From the NCBI GenBank assembly GCA_018608435.1, contig JABAZV010000023.1, forward strand, positions 1-32,275: a stretch of 32,275 nt of DNA, written 5' to 3'. This DNA comes from Patescibacteria group bacterium. GTDB lineage: Bacteria > Patescibacteriota > Minisyncoccia > Phycocordibacterales > UBA918. Within the stretch, counting starts at the first letter, position 1. Every line of letters begins with the position of its first letter. Positions 1 through 8,159 of this stretch are shown piece by piece. The translations under genes and the position numbers were made by a program. Below the pieces are notes generated by a model. It was not told the DNA's origin and did no database searches. It was given only the letters and a program-made list of their open reading frames with translations.

Positions 1-28
1 CACCCTTCGGGTGTGCATCTTTTAATTT
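1..28. terminator. Partial terminator-like hairpin at window edge
   Basis: CACCC-TTC-GGGTG followed by TGCATCTTTT; left arm probably continues outside the window. Confidence 0.4.
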
Positions 29-59
29 CATTCTATCTAAACAAACACCTTCACCAACC

Positions 60-1028
60 CTATTCCACGGCCACTTGTTTTCTGTGTGGCGTGCCGTGTT
101 TCCACATTACGCTTTCCAAATAAAAGTGTGACATGCAAAACAAAATAACAATCGCTTGACCAATAACAATCCCGTTAGACAAACTTCGCACCAAGTAGGC
201 AAACAAAAAACCCAGCACTGGTGTCAAAATAAAAACGGGCAAGGGAACGAAACTGAAAAATTTATAAAACCAATTTTTGTATTCGCCTCTGTTACGGTTA
301 TGGTCGTGAGTTATGTAAAAAGCAAAAGCACTGGCATCGTGCACAAATCTAAAAACCAAAAAAGCAAAGAAAGCGTAGTTAGCCAAAACAAAAAAATAAC
401 TTACGATAAACAATCCCGACACCCCAACTACGTACCAGCGCAGCATTCCTGAATACCGTCGAAACAAAAGAACAGTCACACAAAATAATGCAACGGATGA
501 CCCGAGTAAGATTTCGTTTATCTGATCAAAAATAAGTACAGGGATTACTTCCGGCAAAACCAAGAAAACATATACCAAGCTCGCGCTCACAAAAGGGAAG
601 ACTGTCCAAAGAGTATTTAGTAAACCTGGTTTTGCCCCCAAGATAAGACCGATGCCGACCTTTTGTCTAACTCCGTGCCAGACGTCATTTAAAAAAAAGA
701 ACAACAGACCGTAGCGCACATCAAAATAAAGAAGTATCCCAGTAGCCAAAAGAAGCAAGGGTAAATAAATCAACATGTGTTTACGATAGTGAGAAATGTA
801 CTCAGTATCAAAAAAACTAAACCAACTAGCAGCAATGTGTGGCAGCAAAAAGAAAAATAAAAATACTGGGTGAAAAAGTGTCTCGACCCCGAAGTAAGGT
901 TGGAACGAATTATCTAGCAAAAAAATATCGACCAACACAAACAAAAGTATCGCCGGAACAATCAGGTAAACAGCCAAAAGATATTTTGTAGATATGGTAC
1001 GAAAAGATTCTGTTAGAGAAGGAGTCAT
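60..1028 (-). CDS. Polytopic membrane protein of unknown function with conserved-looking His motifs
   Basis: ORF; start taken at MTPSLTE (1028). Multiple hydrophobic helices; motifs LPHIAASW, NDVWHGVRQ, RFVHDASAF, THDHNRN. Confidence 0.75.
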   Translation of the reverse strand: MTPSLTESFRTISTKYLLAVYLIVPAILLFVLVDIFLLDNSFQPYFGVETLFHPVFLFFFLLPHIAASWFSFFDTEYISHYRKHMLIYLPLLLLATGILLYFDVRYGLLFFFLNDVWHGVRQKVGIGLILGAKPGLLNTLWTVFPFVSASLVYVFLVLPEVIPVLIFDQINEILLGSSVALFCVTVLLFRRYSGMLRWYVVGVSGLFIVSYFFVLANYAFFAFLVFRFVHDASAFAFYITHDHNRNRGEYKNWFYKFFSFVPLPVFILTPVLGFLFAYLVRSLSNGIVIGQAIVILFCMSHFYLESVMWKHGTPHRKQVAVE

Positions 1029-1159
1029 GATGACAAGCAAAAGTCTATTTCCGACATTTTACCACAACGCTATAATATGTGTCTTGATCAAGCCAAAGAG
1101 CTGCAAGTTGATTTGTAAAAAAACTAGCACAAACAAGACACATGATTTTAATTACTTTT

Positions 1160-2035
1160 TTATTTTTTATTTTTTAAGTAAGCTTGTGTGGTGTTGATGT
1201 CTAAATGTCCAAGCTGCGCTTGCAACGTACGCAGATCAGCACCACTTTGTATGACATTGGCAGCGAAGCTGTGTCTAATTATTTGCGGTGTAACTTTACA
1301 AGTAATGCCTACTGCAGTTGCGTATTTGTTTATCAGTCGCTGCACAGCCCTTGGTGAAATCCGCGAATCACCGCCATCATTTTGCTTTCGTCCATAACGC
1401 ACAAACAAAACTTCTTCTGCATCTTTACGACTGTCTAAATAATCAATCAGTGCAATCCGCAAAGCGTCGGAGACAAACAGGATTCTTTCATCACCATTTA
1501 TTCCGCGCAAAGAAAACTCTTCGGCACCGACATCAATATCATGGACCGATAAAGAGCACAGTTCCGAAATACGCAAACCGGTTGAAAGAAATAATTCTAA
1601 AATTGCTTTGTCACGCTTTCCTTCAAGAGTCTTTGTATCAGGAGCAGCGATGAGCCGCTTCATGTCTTCAGGAGAAATCACATCGAATGATTCTTCAGAT
1701 ATTTTTTCCAACAAAATTCGTCTAGGCAACAGAGAAGGAATGTCATTCTGATTTAAGTATTTCAAAAATGCCCGAATTGCAATCAGGTAATGATTTAGCG
1801 TGCGCTTTTTCATGACAGCTTTTTTGCCGTTTGCTTTGGAGCCAGGTTGTTGACTGAGATGTGTTTTGAATTTAGCAACCGCGCCTTCCGTAATGTCACT
1901 CGCTTTTTTGATTTTACCAAAATAAAAAAAGCGAGTTAAGCAACGGTCGTAATTTTCGACAGTCTTTGGGCTACGATCACGCTCAACTTCGAGGTATTCG
2001 ATAAACTGCCGCTTTTGTTTTTTTACACTTCCCAT
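1160..2035 (-). CDS. Tyrosine recombinase, XerC/XerD-like
   Basis: N-terminal SAM-like domain (FIEYLEVERDRSPKTVENY) and catalytic blocks LSTGLRISEL, PQIIRHSFAANVIQSGADLRTLQAQLGHLDINTTQAYL. Start likely MGSVKK at 2035. Confidence 0.93.
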   Translation of the reverse strand: MGSVKKQKRQFIEYLEVERDRSPKTVENYDRCLTRFFYFGKIKKASDITEGAVAKFKTHLSQQPGSKANGKKAVMKKRTLNHYLIAIRAFLKYLNQNDIPSLLPRRILLEKISEESFDVISPEDMKRLIAAPDTKTLEGKRDKAILELFLSTGLRISELCSLSVHDIDVGAEEFSLRGINGDERILFVSDALRIALIDYLDSRKDAEEVLFVRYGRKQNDGGDSRISPRAVQRLINKYATAVGITCKVTPQIIRHSFAANVIQSGADLRTLQAQLGHLDINTTQAYLKNKK

Positions 2036-2096
2036 ATGTACATGATAACAAATGAAAGTTGCGATCAACCATGAGCCTTAGTTTAACTGCTATGAC

Positions 2097-2125
2097 TTGA
2101 TTTTTGTGTATAAATATGTTATCCT
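2097..2125 (+). promoter_or_regulatory. Candidate rpsO promoter (TTGATT-N17-TATCCT with TGn extended -10)
   Basis: TTGATT at 2097-2102, TG at 2117-2118, TATCCT at 2120-2125. Confidence 0.4.
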
Positions 2126-2232
2126 TTGAAGAACCTTCGCAGGTTATTATTCCGTACTAAGTGGTGCCGCTTCAGACAAATGAATGCAAGCGGGTATCTA
2201 CACGACTAGTATCGTAAACAAATACAACTAAT
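2126..2232 (+). promoter_or_regulatory. Possible structured rpsO 5' leader
   Basis: Small hairpins AACCT-TCGC-AGGTT, CCGCTT(2167-2172)/AAGCGG(2188-2193) and ACGA/TCGT precede rpsO in a ~105-nt leader. Confidence 0.35.
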
Positions 2233-2499
2233 ATGTTAAGCAAAAGAGTAAAGGAGAACGAGCTTAAAAAAGCTCAACGTCACGACAGTGACACTGGTTC
2301 ACCAGAAGCACAAGTAACACTTTTGACTCGCAAGATCGAAGAGCTTTCAAAGCACTTGCGAAAAAACAAAAAAGATTTTCATTCACGACGCGGACTGCTA
2401 CAGATGGTGGCAGATCGACGCAAGCACTTGGGTTATATGCAACGTAAGAATTACGATTCATACCTTGACATCATCAAGAAGCTTGGCTTGAAACGTTAA
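2233..2499 (+). CDS. rpsO: 30S ribosomal protein S15
   Basis: HDSDTGSPEAQVTLLTRKIEELSKHLRKNKKDFHSRRGLLQMVADRRKHLGYMQRKNYDSY is diagnostic of S15. Confidence 0.98.
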   Translation: MLSKRVKENELKKAQRHDSDTGSPEAQVTLLTRKIEELSKHLRKNKKDFHSRRGLLQMVADRRKHLGYMQRKNYDSYLDIIKKLGLKR

Positions 2500-2542
2500 T
2501 CTTATTTTGAGACTGAATTCAGTCAAAGTAAAATTACCTCAC

Positions 2543-2580
2543 CGAACACTCACTCTGCTATGGAGCGAGTGTTCGTTTCA
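2543..2580 (+). terminator. rpsO terminator
   Basis: CGAACACTCACTC-tgctatg-GAGCGAGTGTTCG (one mismatch) followed by TTTCA. Confidence 0.75.
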
Positions 2581-2740
2581 ATGTATAGTATTTAGTGCTG
2601 ACAGAGCATTTATTTTGCAAAGTTCTTTTATACCTTTGTCAGCTGCGAAGTTGTTTTCATAAGAAACAAATGCATATTATTTACAACACATGGTTAGCAA
2701 AATTAATCTGACTAACTGTGTTAAAAATTTAAAATAAATT

Positions 2741-3331
2741 ATGGGAGTTATTAAACACCCCGAACAGAGAATCGCGATTTTGATTGATACACAGAACCTG
2801 TATCACAGCGCGAAAAATCTTTACAAATCAAAAGTAAATTTCGGTGCTGTGATTGAAGCAGCAGCTGGAGACAGGAAACTTATCCGTGCTTTGTCTTACG
2901 TAGTAAATACAGAGAGCGGGGAAGAAGCACCTTTTTTTGAAGCACTTGAAAAAGTTGGTATTGAAATCAAAACTAAAGATCTACAGATATTTTACGGCGG
3001 AGCAAAGAAAGCTGACTGGGATGTAGGAATTGCAGTAGATGCGATCAAGCTGGCACAGAAAGTAGATGCAGTAATTTTAGCTTCAGGTGACGGAGACTTT
3101 ATTCCAGCTGTTGAATACATTCAAAGTCTTGGCTGTCAGGTTGAAGTGATCACTTTCGGCCGCTCAGCTTCAGCCGGATTACGTGCAGCAGTCGACGACT
3201 TTATCGACATGGACGATGATCCAAAGAAGTTCTTGATTGGCTACAGACCAGGCAAGCGAAGTGGGCACAAAAACAGCAAACCAGCCGCAAAGAAAGAAAC
3301 AAAAAAAATGCGTAGCGTGGGAGCAGACTAG
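2741..3331 (+). CDS. NYN domain (LabA/DUF88-like, PIN-fold) protein, putative RNase
   Basis: RIAILIDTQNLYHSAKNL, KADWDVGIAVDAI, VDAVILASGDGDFIPAVEYIQSLGCQVEVITF: NYN/LabA acidic motifs; Lys-rich tail. Confidence 0.9.
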   Translation: MGVIKHPEQRIAILIDTQNLYHSAKNLYKSKVNFGAVIEAAAGDRKLIRALSYVVNTESGEEAPFFEALEKVGIEIKTKDLQIFYGGAKKADWDVGIAVDAIKLAQKVDAVILASGDGDFIPAVEYIQSLGCQVEVITFGRSASAGLRAAVDDFIDMDDDPKKFLIGYRPGKRSGHKNSKPAAKKETKKMRSVGAD

Positions 3332-3338
3332 AGATAAA

Positions 3339-3380
3339 GATAACAAAACAGCGAACCGAAAGGGCCGCTGTTTTGTTATC
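3339..3380. terminator. Hairpin terminator after NYN gene
   Basis: Perfect 15-bp stem GATAACAAAACAGCG / CGCTGTTTTGTTATC, 12-nt loop. Confidence 0.8.
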
Positions 3381-3547
3381 TATTCGCTTAGACCTAAAAC
3401 ACAGACGATAAATATTGCACATGATTTTGTCTAATTATCTGGTTAAAAAATAATGTTTAGACAGTCCTTTGGAATTTTGTTATTGTTCATTGTCACTGTT
3501 CTAAATCACTACCTTAACAACAAAATCAGCCAGCAATTATCTTATAT

Positions 3548-5662
3548 ATGAAATCTAAATCTTTCTCTCTCAATCTTGCCGGCAAAAACTTAACCGCTGA
3601 ATTTACAGACCTTGCCGGACAAACTAACGGCTCAGTATTATTGCGTTATGACGAAACGGCTATTTTGGTTACAGCTGTAATGAATAGCGAACCAAATACT
3701 CAGGCTGACTACTTTCCTTTATCAGTTGAGTTTGAAGAAAAATTTTATGCAGCCGGCGCAATTCTAGGCAGTCGCTTTATGCGCAGAGAAGGAAGACCAA
3801 GTGACGAAGCGATCCTTTCGGCTCGGATTGTGGATCGCACAATCAGACCGCTGTTTGATAGCGCAACACGCAACGATGTACAAATTGTCATTACCGTACT
3901 CGCAATCGGCGAAGAGGATCCTGACGTACTAGGCATCATCGGCACCTCGCTCGCTCTCGCTGTGTCTGATATTCCTTGGCGCGGTCCTGTTGGCGCTGTG
4001 AGGATTGGACGCAACCGAAAGAGCGGTGAAATAATCCTCAATCCAACATATACCGAACGTGCAAAAAATCTGCTCGATTTTGAAATCCTGGCTTGCGGAA
4101 AAAACGGTACAGTGAACATGATCGAAACAGCCGCCGACGAAGTAAGCGAGCAAGACATAATGTCAGTACTAGAAGCAGCTGTCGAAATTCACAAGCAACT
4201 AGAAGAATGGCAAAAAAATATCATCGCTGAAGTCGGTAAACAGAAAAATGATAAAGACGAAGAAAAAGCACCACTTAGTATCACCGAACTTTTTAACTCA
4301 AATTTTGCAACCAAGCTACATGAAACAATTTTTTCAAACCAAGCAGGAAAAACACACATACAAAAAGTTAAGAAAGGATTTTTGTCCGCTGCAATCAAGG
4401 GTGAGCTAGACACGACTGTTGCCAGCAGTTACTTTGAAAAACAAATAAATAAGATGCTTCATCATGGCGCAATCGAAGAAAACTTACGAGCCGACGGCAG
4501 AGACTTTAATCAAGTCCGACCGCTGTTTGCAAAAGCTGGTGGAGTCTCGCCTGTGTTGCACGGCTCAGGAATTTTCTACCGTGGCGAAACTCATATTTTT
4601 TCAGCGCTCACTCTTGGCGGTAGAGGTGCCGCCCAGCTCTTAGACACAATAGAATCTCATAATACAAAAAAGAGTTTTATGCACCACTACAACTTCCCGC
4701 CATTTTCAGTGGGGGAAACAGGGCGCATCGGTGGCTTCAATCGACGCATGATTGGACATGGGGCGTTAGCCGAGAAAGCACTAGCGCCAGTGATTCCTGC
4801 GCAAGAATCATTTCCCTACACAATTAGATTAGTTTCAGAAACAATGTCTTGCAACGGATCAAGTTCAATGGGATCAGTCTGCGCTTCTACACTAGCACTA
4901 CTAGATGGTGGCGTACCGATAAAAAAACCGGTCGCAGGCATCGCAATCGGAGCTATGATACAAGGCGATAAATACAAACTCCTAACTGACATTCAAGGAC
5001 CTGAAGATGAATTCGGCGACATGGATTTTAAGATAGCCGGAACGAGTGAGGGAGTTACAGCAATGCAAATGGATATCAAGACAGACGGAATATCTTTACA
5101 GATATTACGCGAAGCTTTTGAACAAGCCAGAGAAGCGCGCGCGCAAATACTAGAAACCATTCAAGCAGAAATACCATCACCAAGAGCGACGATTTCAGAC
5201 CGTGCGCCACAAATTGTCTCGCTTAAAATTAACCCCAATCAAATCGGCTTGGTTGTAGGCAGCAAAGGAAAGACGGTCAAGAAAATAAAAGAAGAAACTC
5301 ACATTGAAGAAATAGACTTTGAAGACGATGGCACAATCTACCTTTCTGGTTTACGCACTAATGTGGAAGCTGCTGCTCACATAATCGAATCACTAACAAA
5401 AGAATACGAAGCGGGAGAATCAGCAGTTGCCAGCATCACCAAAATTACAAACTTTGGTGCGTTTGCAAAAATCAATGAACACGTTGAAGGGCTTATTCAT
5501 ATTTCTGAGATAGCTCCATTTAGAGTTGAAAACATTCGACAGCTCTTGCAAGTAGGGGACGAAGTTAAGGTTGTAGTCACCAAAGTTGAAGATGGTAAAA
5601 TTGGACTTTCGATAAAGGAAGCTGATCCTGACAGATTCTCTACATTTGCACCAGAGCAGTAG
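3548..5662 (+). CDS. pnp: Polyribonucleotide nucleotidyltransferase (PNPase)
   Basis: Two RNase PH-like domains, KH (LKINPNQIGLVVGSKGKTVKKIKEET) and S1 (ASITKITNFGAFAKINEHVEGLIHISEIA) domains. Confidence 0.98.
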   Translation: MKSKSFSLNLAGKNLTAEFTDLAGQTNGSVLLRYDETAILVTAVMNSEPNTQADYFPLSVEFEEKFYAAGAILGSRFMRREGRPSDEAILSARIVDRTIRPLFDSATRNDVQIVITVLAIGEEDPDVLGIIGTSLALAVSDIPWRGPVGAVRIGRNRKSGEIILNPTYTERAKNLLDFEILACGKNGTVNMIETAADEVSEQDIMSVLEAAVEIHKQLEEWQKNIIAEVGKQKNDKDEEKAPLSITELFNSNFATKLHETIFSNQAGKTHIQKVKKGFLSAAIKGELDTTVASSYFEKQINKMLHHGAIEENLRADGRDFNQVRPLFAKAGGVSPVLHGSGIFYRGETHIFSALTLGGRGAAQLLDTIESHNTKKSFMHHYNFPPFSVGETGRIGGFNRRMIGHGALAEKALAPVIPAQESFPYTIRLVSETMSCNGSSSMGSVCASTLALLDGGVPIKKPVAGIAIGAMIQGDKYKLLTDIQGPEDEFGDMDFKIAGTSEGVTAMQMDIKTDGISLQILREAFEQAREARAQILETIQAEIPSPRATISDRAPQIVSLKINPNQIGLVVGSKGKTVKKIKEETHIEEIDFEDDGTIYLSGLRTNVEAAAHIIESLTKEYEAGESAVASITKITNFGAFAKINEHVEGLIHISEIAPFRVENIRQLLQVGDEVKVVVTKVEDGKIGLSIKEADPDRFSTFAPEQ

Positions 5663-5679
5663 TTTTAATGCCTACGCGC

Positions 5680-5718
5680 AAAATGGCCAACCTCCTAAGG
5701 AAGCTGGCCATTTTATAT
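5680..5718. terminator. pnp terminator
   Basis: AAAATGGCCA...TGGCCATTTT inverted repeat directly after pnp. Confidence 0.8.
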
Positions 5719-5799
5719 TTGAGAAAGTTAAAACAACACTCAGACAAATAAGTGAAAAACTACCTTTCTGCAGGGTGAAAGCATGCGATACTAAGGGCA

Positions 5800-7668
5800 G
5801 TGTCGCAACACCATAAACAGCACCCAAGCAAAATACGCACATTTGCTTCTGATTTGAATGAAGCTCGCTCAGGCGAGTCTGTTGATATTACTCCTTCTGA
5901 ACACGAAGAAAAGATCGAGGTCATCAAAGAAGAAAAAAATAAAACGACTTTACCAAAAGCTTTAGCTCCGAAGCAGACGAAGGCCATCAAGAGAGAAGTC
6001 GTACCAAAAGAAGCCCTTAAACCAAAAAAAGAAAAGAAGGTAGTTGTACCAAAGAAAAAGGTTGAGGAAAAGAAAGTTATCGAGAAAGACGCAAATCTAC
6101 CAAAGCGTCCTATTCCTGCTTTTCATGAACTAAACAAGAAAACAGACGAACAAACAGTAATTTCAAACGAAGCGAAAAAAATAACTGACAGTGACGGAAA
6201 GACACAAAATTTTAGTCATGGAGCTACCATTATTACAGACAATAAGCGTAAGAGATTTAAGTTTTTTCCTGCTGTTGGTGAATCTATTAGTGAGTGGTTA
6301 AAGCGTTTAACAAAGCGCAGAAGAAATAAAGCTCCACAGTATGTTGTACCAGAAACCAGCCGGCGTGAAGGCGTAATTCAAAAAGCCACATCTAAGACCG
6401 GCACCATCTTTACAGCTAACAACAACGAACTGAAGGAGCAGATTCTTCGAAGGCGGGCACAAGCGTCTGTAAAAACAACTAAAAATGATGAGCCAGAAAC
6501 AATCTGGTCACCATTTACAGAAAGCGGTTACGACTTACTCGAAGCTCCAGATGATTCAGCTATTGATCACACTCCGACAAAAGTTAAGGTTGAATTTAAA
6601 AAACACAGCCAGCCAGCAGAAAAAATAAATCTACCAACACCCGTTGTTCCAGCGCCAGAAATTGTCGTACCGGAAATAAAAAAACCGGCAGAAGTAGAAA
6701 TACCAGACAAAGCAGAAGAAGAAATTGAAGTTGAAACAAAGCTTGAGCCAGTAATAATTGTACCTGAACCAATTCAAGAAGAGGAAATAGCAGAAACACC
6801 AGCTGCAGCAGTCGTATCAGCAGAGGAGATGGAGATAACTGATGAAAGTCCTCGGTGGGGAGAAGTAATATTAGATGAAAATCCTGTAACAGAAATCGAG
6901 GTAGAAGTAGAACCAGTGACAGAAGTTGTTGACATACAATATCCACAAAAAGCTGAAAAAACTGAAGCCTCAAACTTACGTGAATTTTTACAAAACTTCA
7001 CCACCAACACCATTACGCTTACTCTGCTGACAGCAATCATTATCTGTGGAGCTTCAATACTACTCATTAAACCAACCGTATCTTTTATTACAGAATTAAT
7101 GACAGTCGACGACATTGAAATCACTATCAACTCAGAGCCGATTCTGAACCAGTCGAACTTCTCAACCATAACCGTGGCGGTAAATCAGCTGGGATTTTTC
7201 TCTGGTCTTATCTTTGAAGCAATCAACAGTGGTCCAGCTGGTCTTGCAGAATATTCACTCATAGCGCCAAATGGTAATGAAGTCACCGCTTCATACATTT
7301 TCCAACTGCTTGAATTTGATACATTACCAGCACTTAGACAAGCGCTGACAACAGTCCATGTTGCAGCAGTCAATCAGTCTAAGCCGATGCTGGTAATGCA
7401 ATTTGTCAGCAAGGACACTCTTCGCGGCGGGATGCTCAGCTGGGAAGACAATATTGCAAACGACTTTGCTGACCTCTACAAAATTCCAGCAGATGTACAG
7501 AGCATTCCTCTTATCGACGACATAATCGATGGCATAGATGTTCGCGTGTTAAAAGACGAGAACGAGACTTACCTAATCTACGGTTTTATTTCTGACAACA
7601 CCCTAATAATTGCAAATCAAACTACTGAATTTGAGCAAGTTCTGACAGATCAGGAAGGAAGTAATTAG
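5800..7668 (+). CDS. Hypothetical single-pass membrane protein: long Lys/Glu/Pro-rich N-terminal region, one TM, ~200-aa C-terminal domain
   Basis: GTG-initiated 622-aa ORF; low-complexity charged N-terminal part; TM TITLTLLTAIIICGASILLIKP; folded-looking C-terminus. Confidence 0.75.
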   Translation: MSQHHKQHPSKIRTFASDLNEARSGESVDITPSEHEEKIEVIKEEKNKTTLPKALAPKQTKAIKREVVPKEALKPKKEKKVVVPKKKVEEKKVIEKDANLPKRPIPAFHELNKKTDEQTVISNEAKKITDSDGKTQNFSHGATIITDNKRKRFKFFPAVGESISEWLKRLTKRRRNKAPQYVVPETSRREGVIQKATSKTGTIFTANNNELKEQILRRRAQASVKTTKNDEPETIWSPFTESGYDLLEAPDDSAIDHTPTKVKVEFKKHSQPAEKINLPTPVVPAPEIVVPEIKKPAEVEIPDKAEEEIEVETKLEPVIIVPEPIQEEEIAETPAAAVVSAEEMEITDESPRWGEVILDENPVTEIEVEVEPVTEVVDIQYPQKAEKTEASNLREFLQNFTTNTITLTLLTAIIICGASILLIKPTVSFITELMTVDDIEITINSEPILNQSNFSTITVAVNQLGFFSGLIFEAINSGPAGLAEYSLIAPNGNEVTASYIFQLLEFDTLPALRQALTTVHVAAVNQSKPMLVMQFVSKDTLRGGMLSWEDNIANDFADLYKIPADVQSIPLIDDIIDGIDVRVLKDENETYLIYGFISDNTLIIANQTTEFEQVLTDQEGSN

Positions 7669-7690
7669 AAAACATCGCACTGAGTAATTT

Positions 7691-7733
7691 TATAACGCAC
7701 GGTCAGTTTTAAATCTGACCGTGCGTTATAATT
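7691..7733. terminator. Hairpin terminator
   Basis: Perfect 16-bp stem TATAACGCACGGTCAG / CTGACCGTGCGTTATA, 8-nt loop. Confidence 0.8.
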
Positions 7734-7761
7734 TGTTAAAGTTTAAATCATAAAACAAAAC

Positions 7762-8136
7762 ATGTCAGACGAAACAAACTACCAAACAAAACTAGAAGCT
7801 GACCTAAGGCAAATGGAGTCAGAACTTGCGACTATTGCAATCAAAGACCCAACAACTGGTGACTGGGTAGCTGTTCCAGCAGAAGGCTCACAGGAGGCCG
7901 CAGATCCAGATCTGGACGCTGACGGGGTAGAAGAGTGGAATGAAAGACGAGCTGTTTTATCACAACTAGAAACACGTTACCGAAACATAAAACGTGCCCT
8001 AGAAAAAATAGATAAGGGTTTATACGGAATATGTGAAATTAGTGGCGAGCCAATTGAGCCTGAAAGGCTTGAAGCAAATCCAGCCGCTCGCACCAACATC
8101 ATCAATCGAGATCGGGAAAAGGAATTGTCTATTTAG
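7762..8136 (+). CDS. DksA/TraR-family-like protein with degenerate zinc finger
   Basis: Coiled-coil then IDKGLYGICEISGEPIEPERLEANPAARTNI, matching the DksA/TraR C-terminal pattern but with only one Cys left. Confidence 0.85.
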   Translation: MSDETNYQTKLEADLRQMESELATIAIKDPTTGDWVAVPAEGSQEAADPDLDADGVEEWNERRAVLSQLETRYRNIKRALEKIDKGLYGICEISGEPIEPERLEANPAARTNIINRDREKELSI

Positions 8137-8159
8137 CCTTATTTAAGAACCTATACTTC

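Noticed and set aside
156-452. ORF of 98 aa opposite the first membrane protein
   Set aside because: Lys/Asn/Gln-rich artefact of the complementary hydrophobic gene.
2511-2524. 14-bp palindrome GACTGAATTCAGTC after rpsO
   Set aside because: Isolated, no second copy noticed; the adjacent hairpin at 2543 explains termination.
3745-4158. Antisense ORF of 137 aa inside pnp (also 3929-4153, 4189-4413)
   Set aside because: Lies opposite a certain PNPase gene, low-complexity Ser/Arg composition, no recognisable domain.
6596-7169. Minus-strand ORFs (125 and 131 aa) opposite the 5800-7668 gene
   Set aside because: Leu/Gln- or Ser/Val-rich translations are mirrors of the low-complexity coding strand; no start signal or domain.
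7885-7960. Ca2+ loop-like PDLDADGVEEWNE in the DksA-like protein
   Set aside because: Pattern is partial and the protein is cytoplasmic and coiled-coil; acidic residues are expected in DksA-type coiled coils.
8152-8157. TATACT just upstream of comM as a leaderless promoter
   Set aside because: Only 2 nt from ATG, so transcription would start inside the gene; comM more likely co-transcribed with the DksA-like gene.
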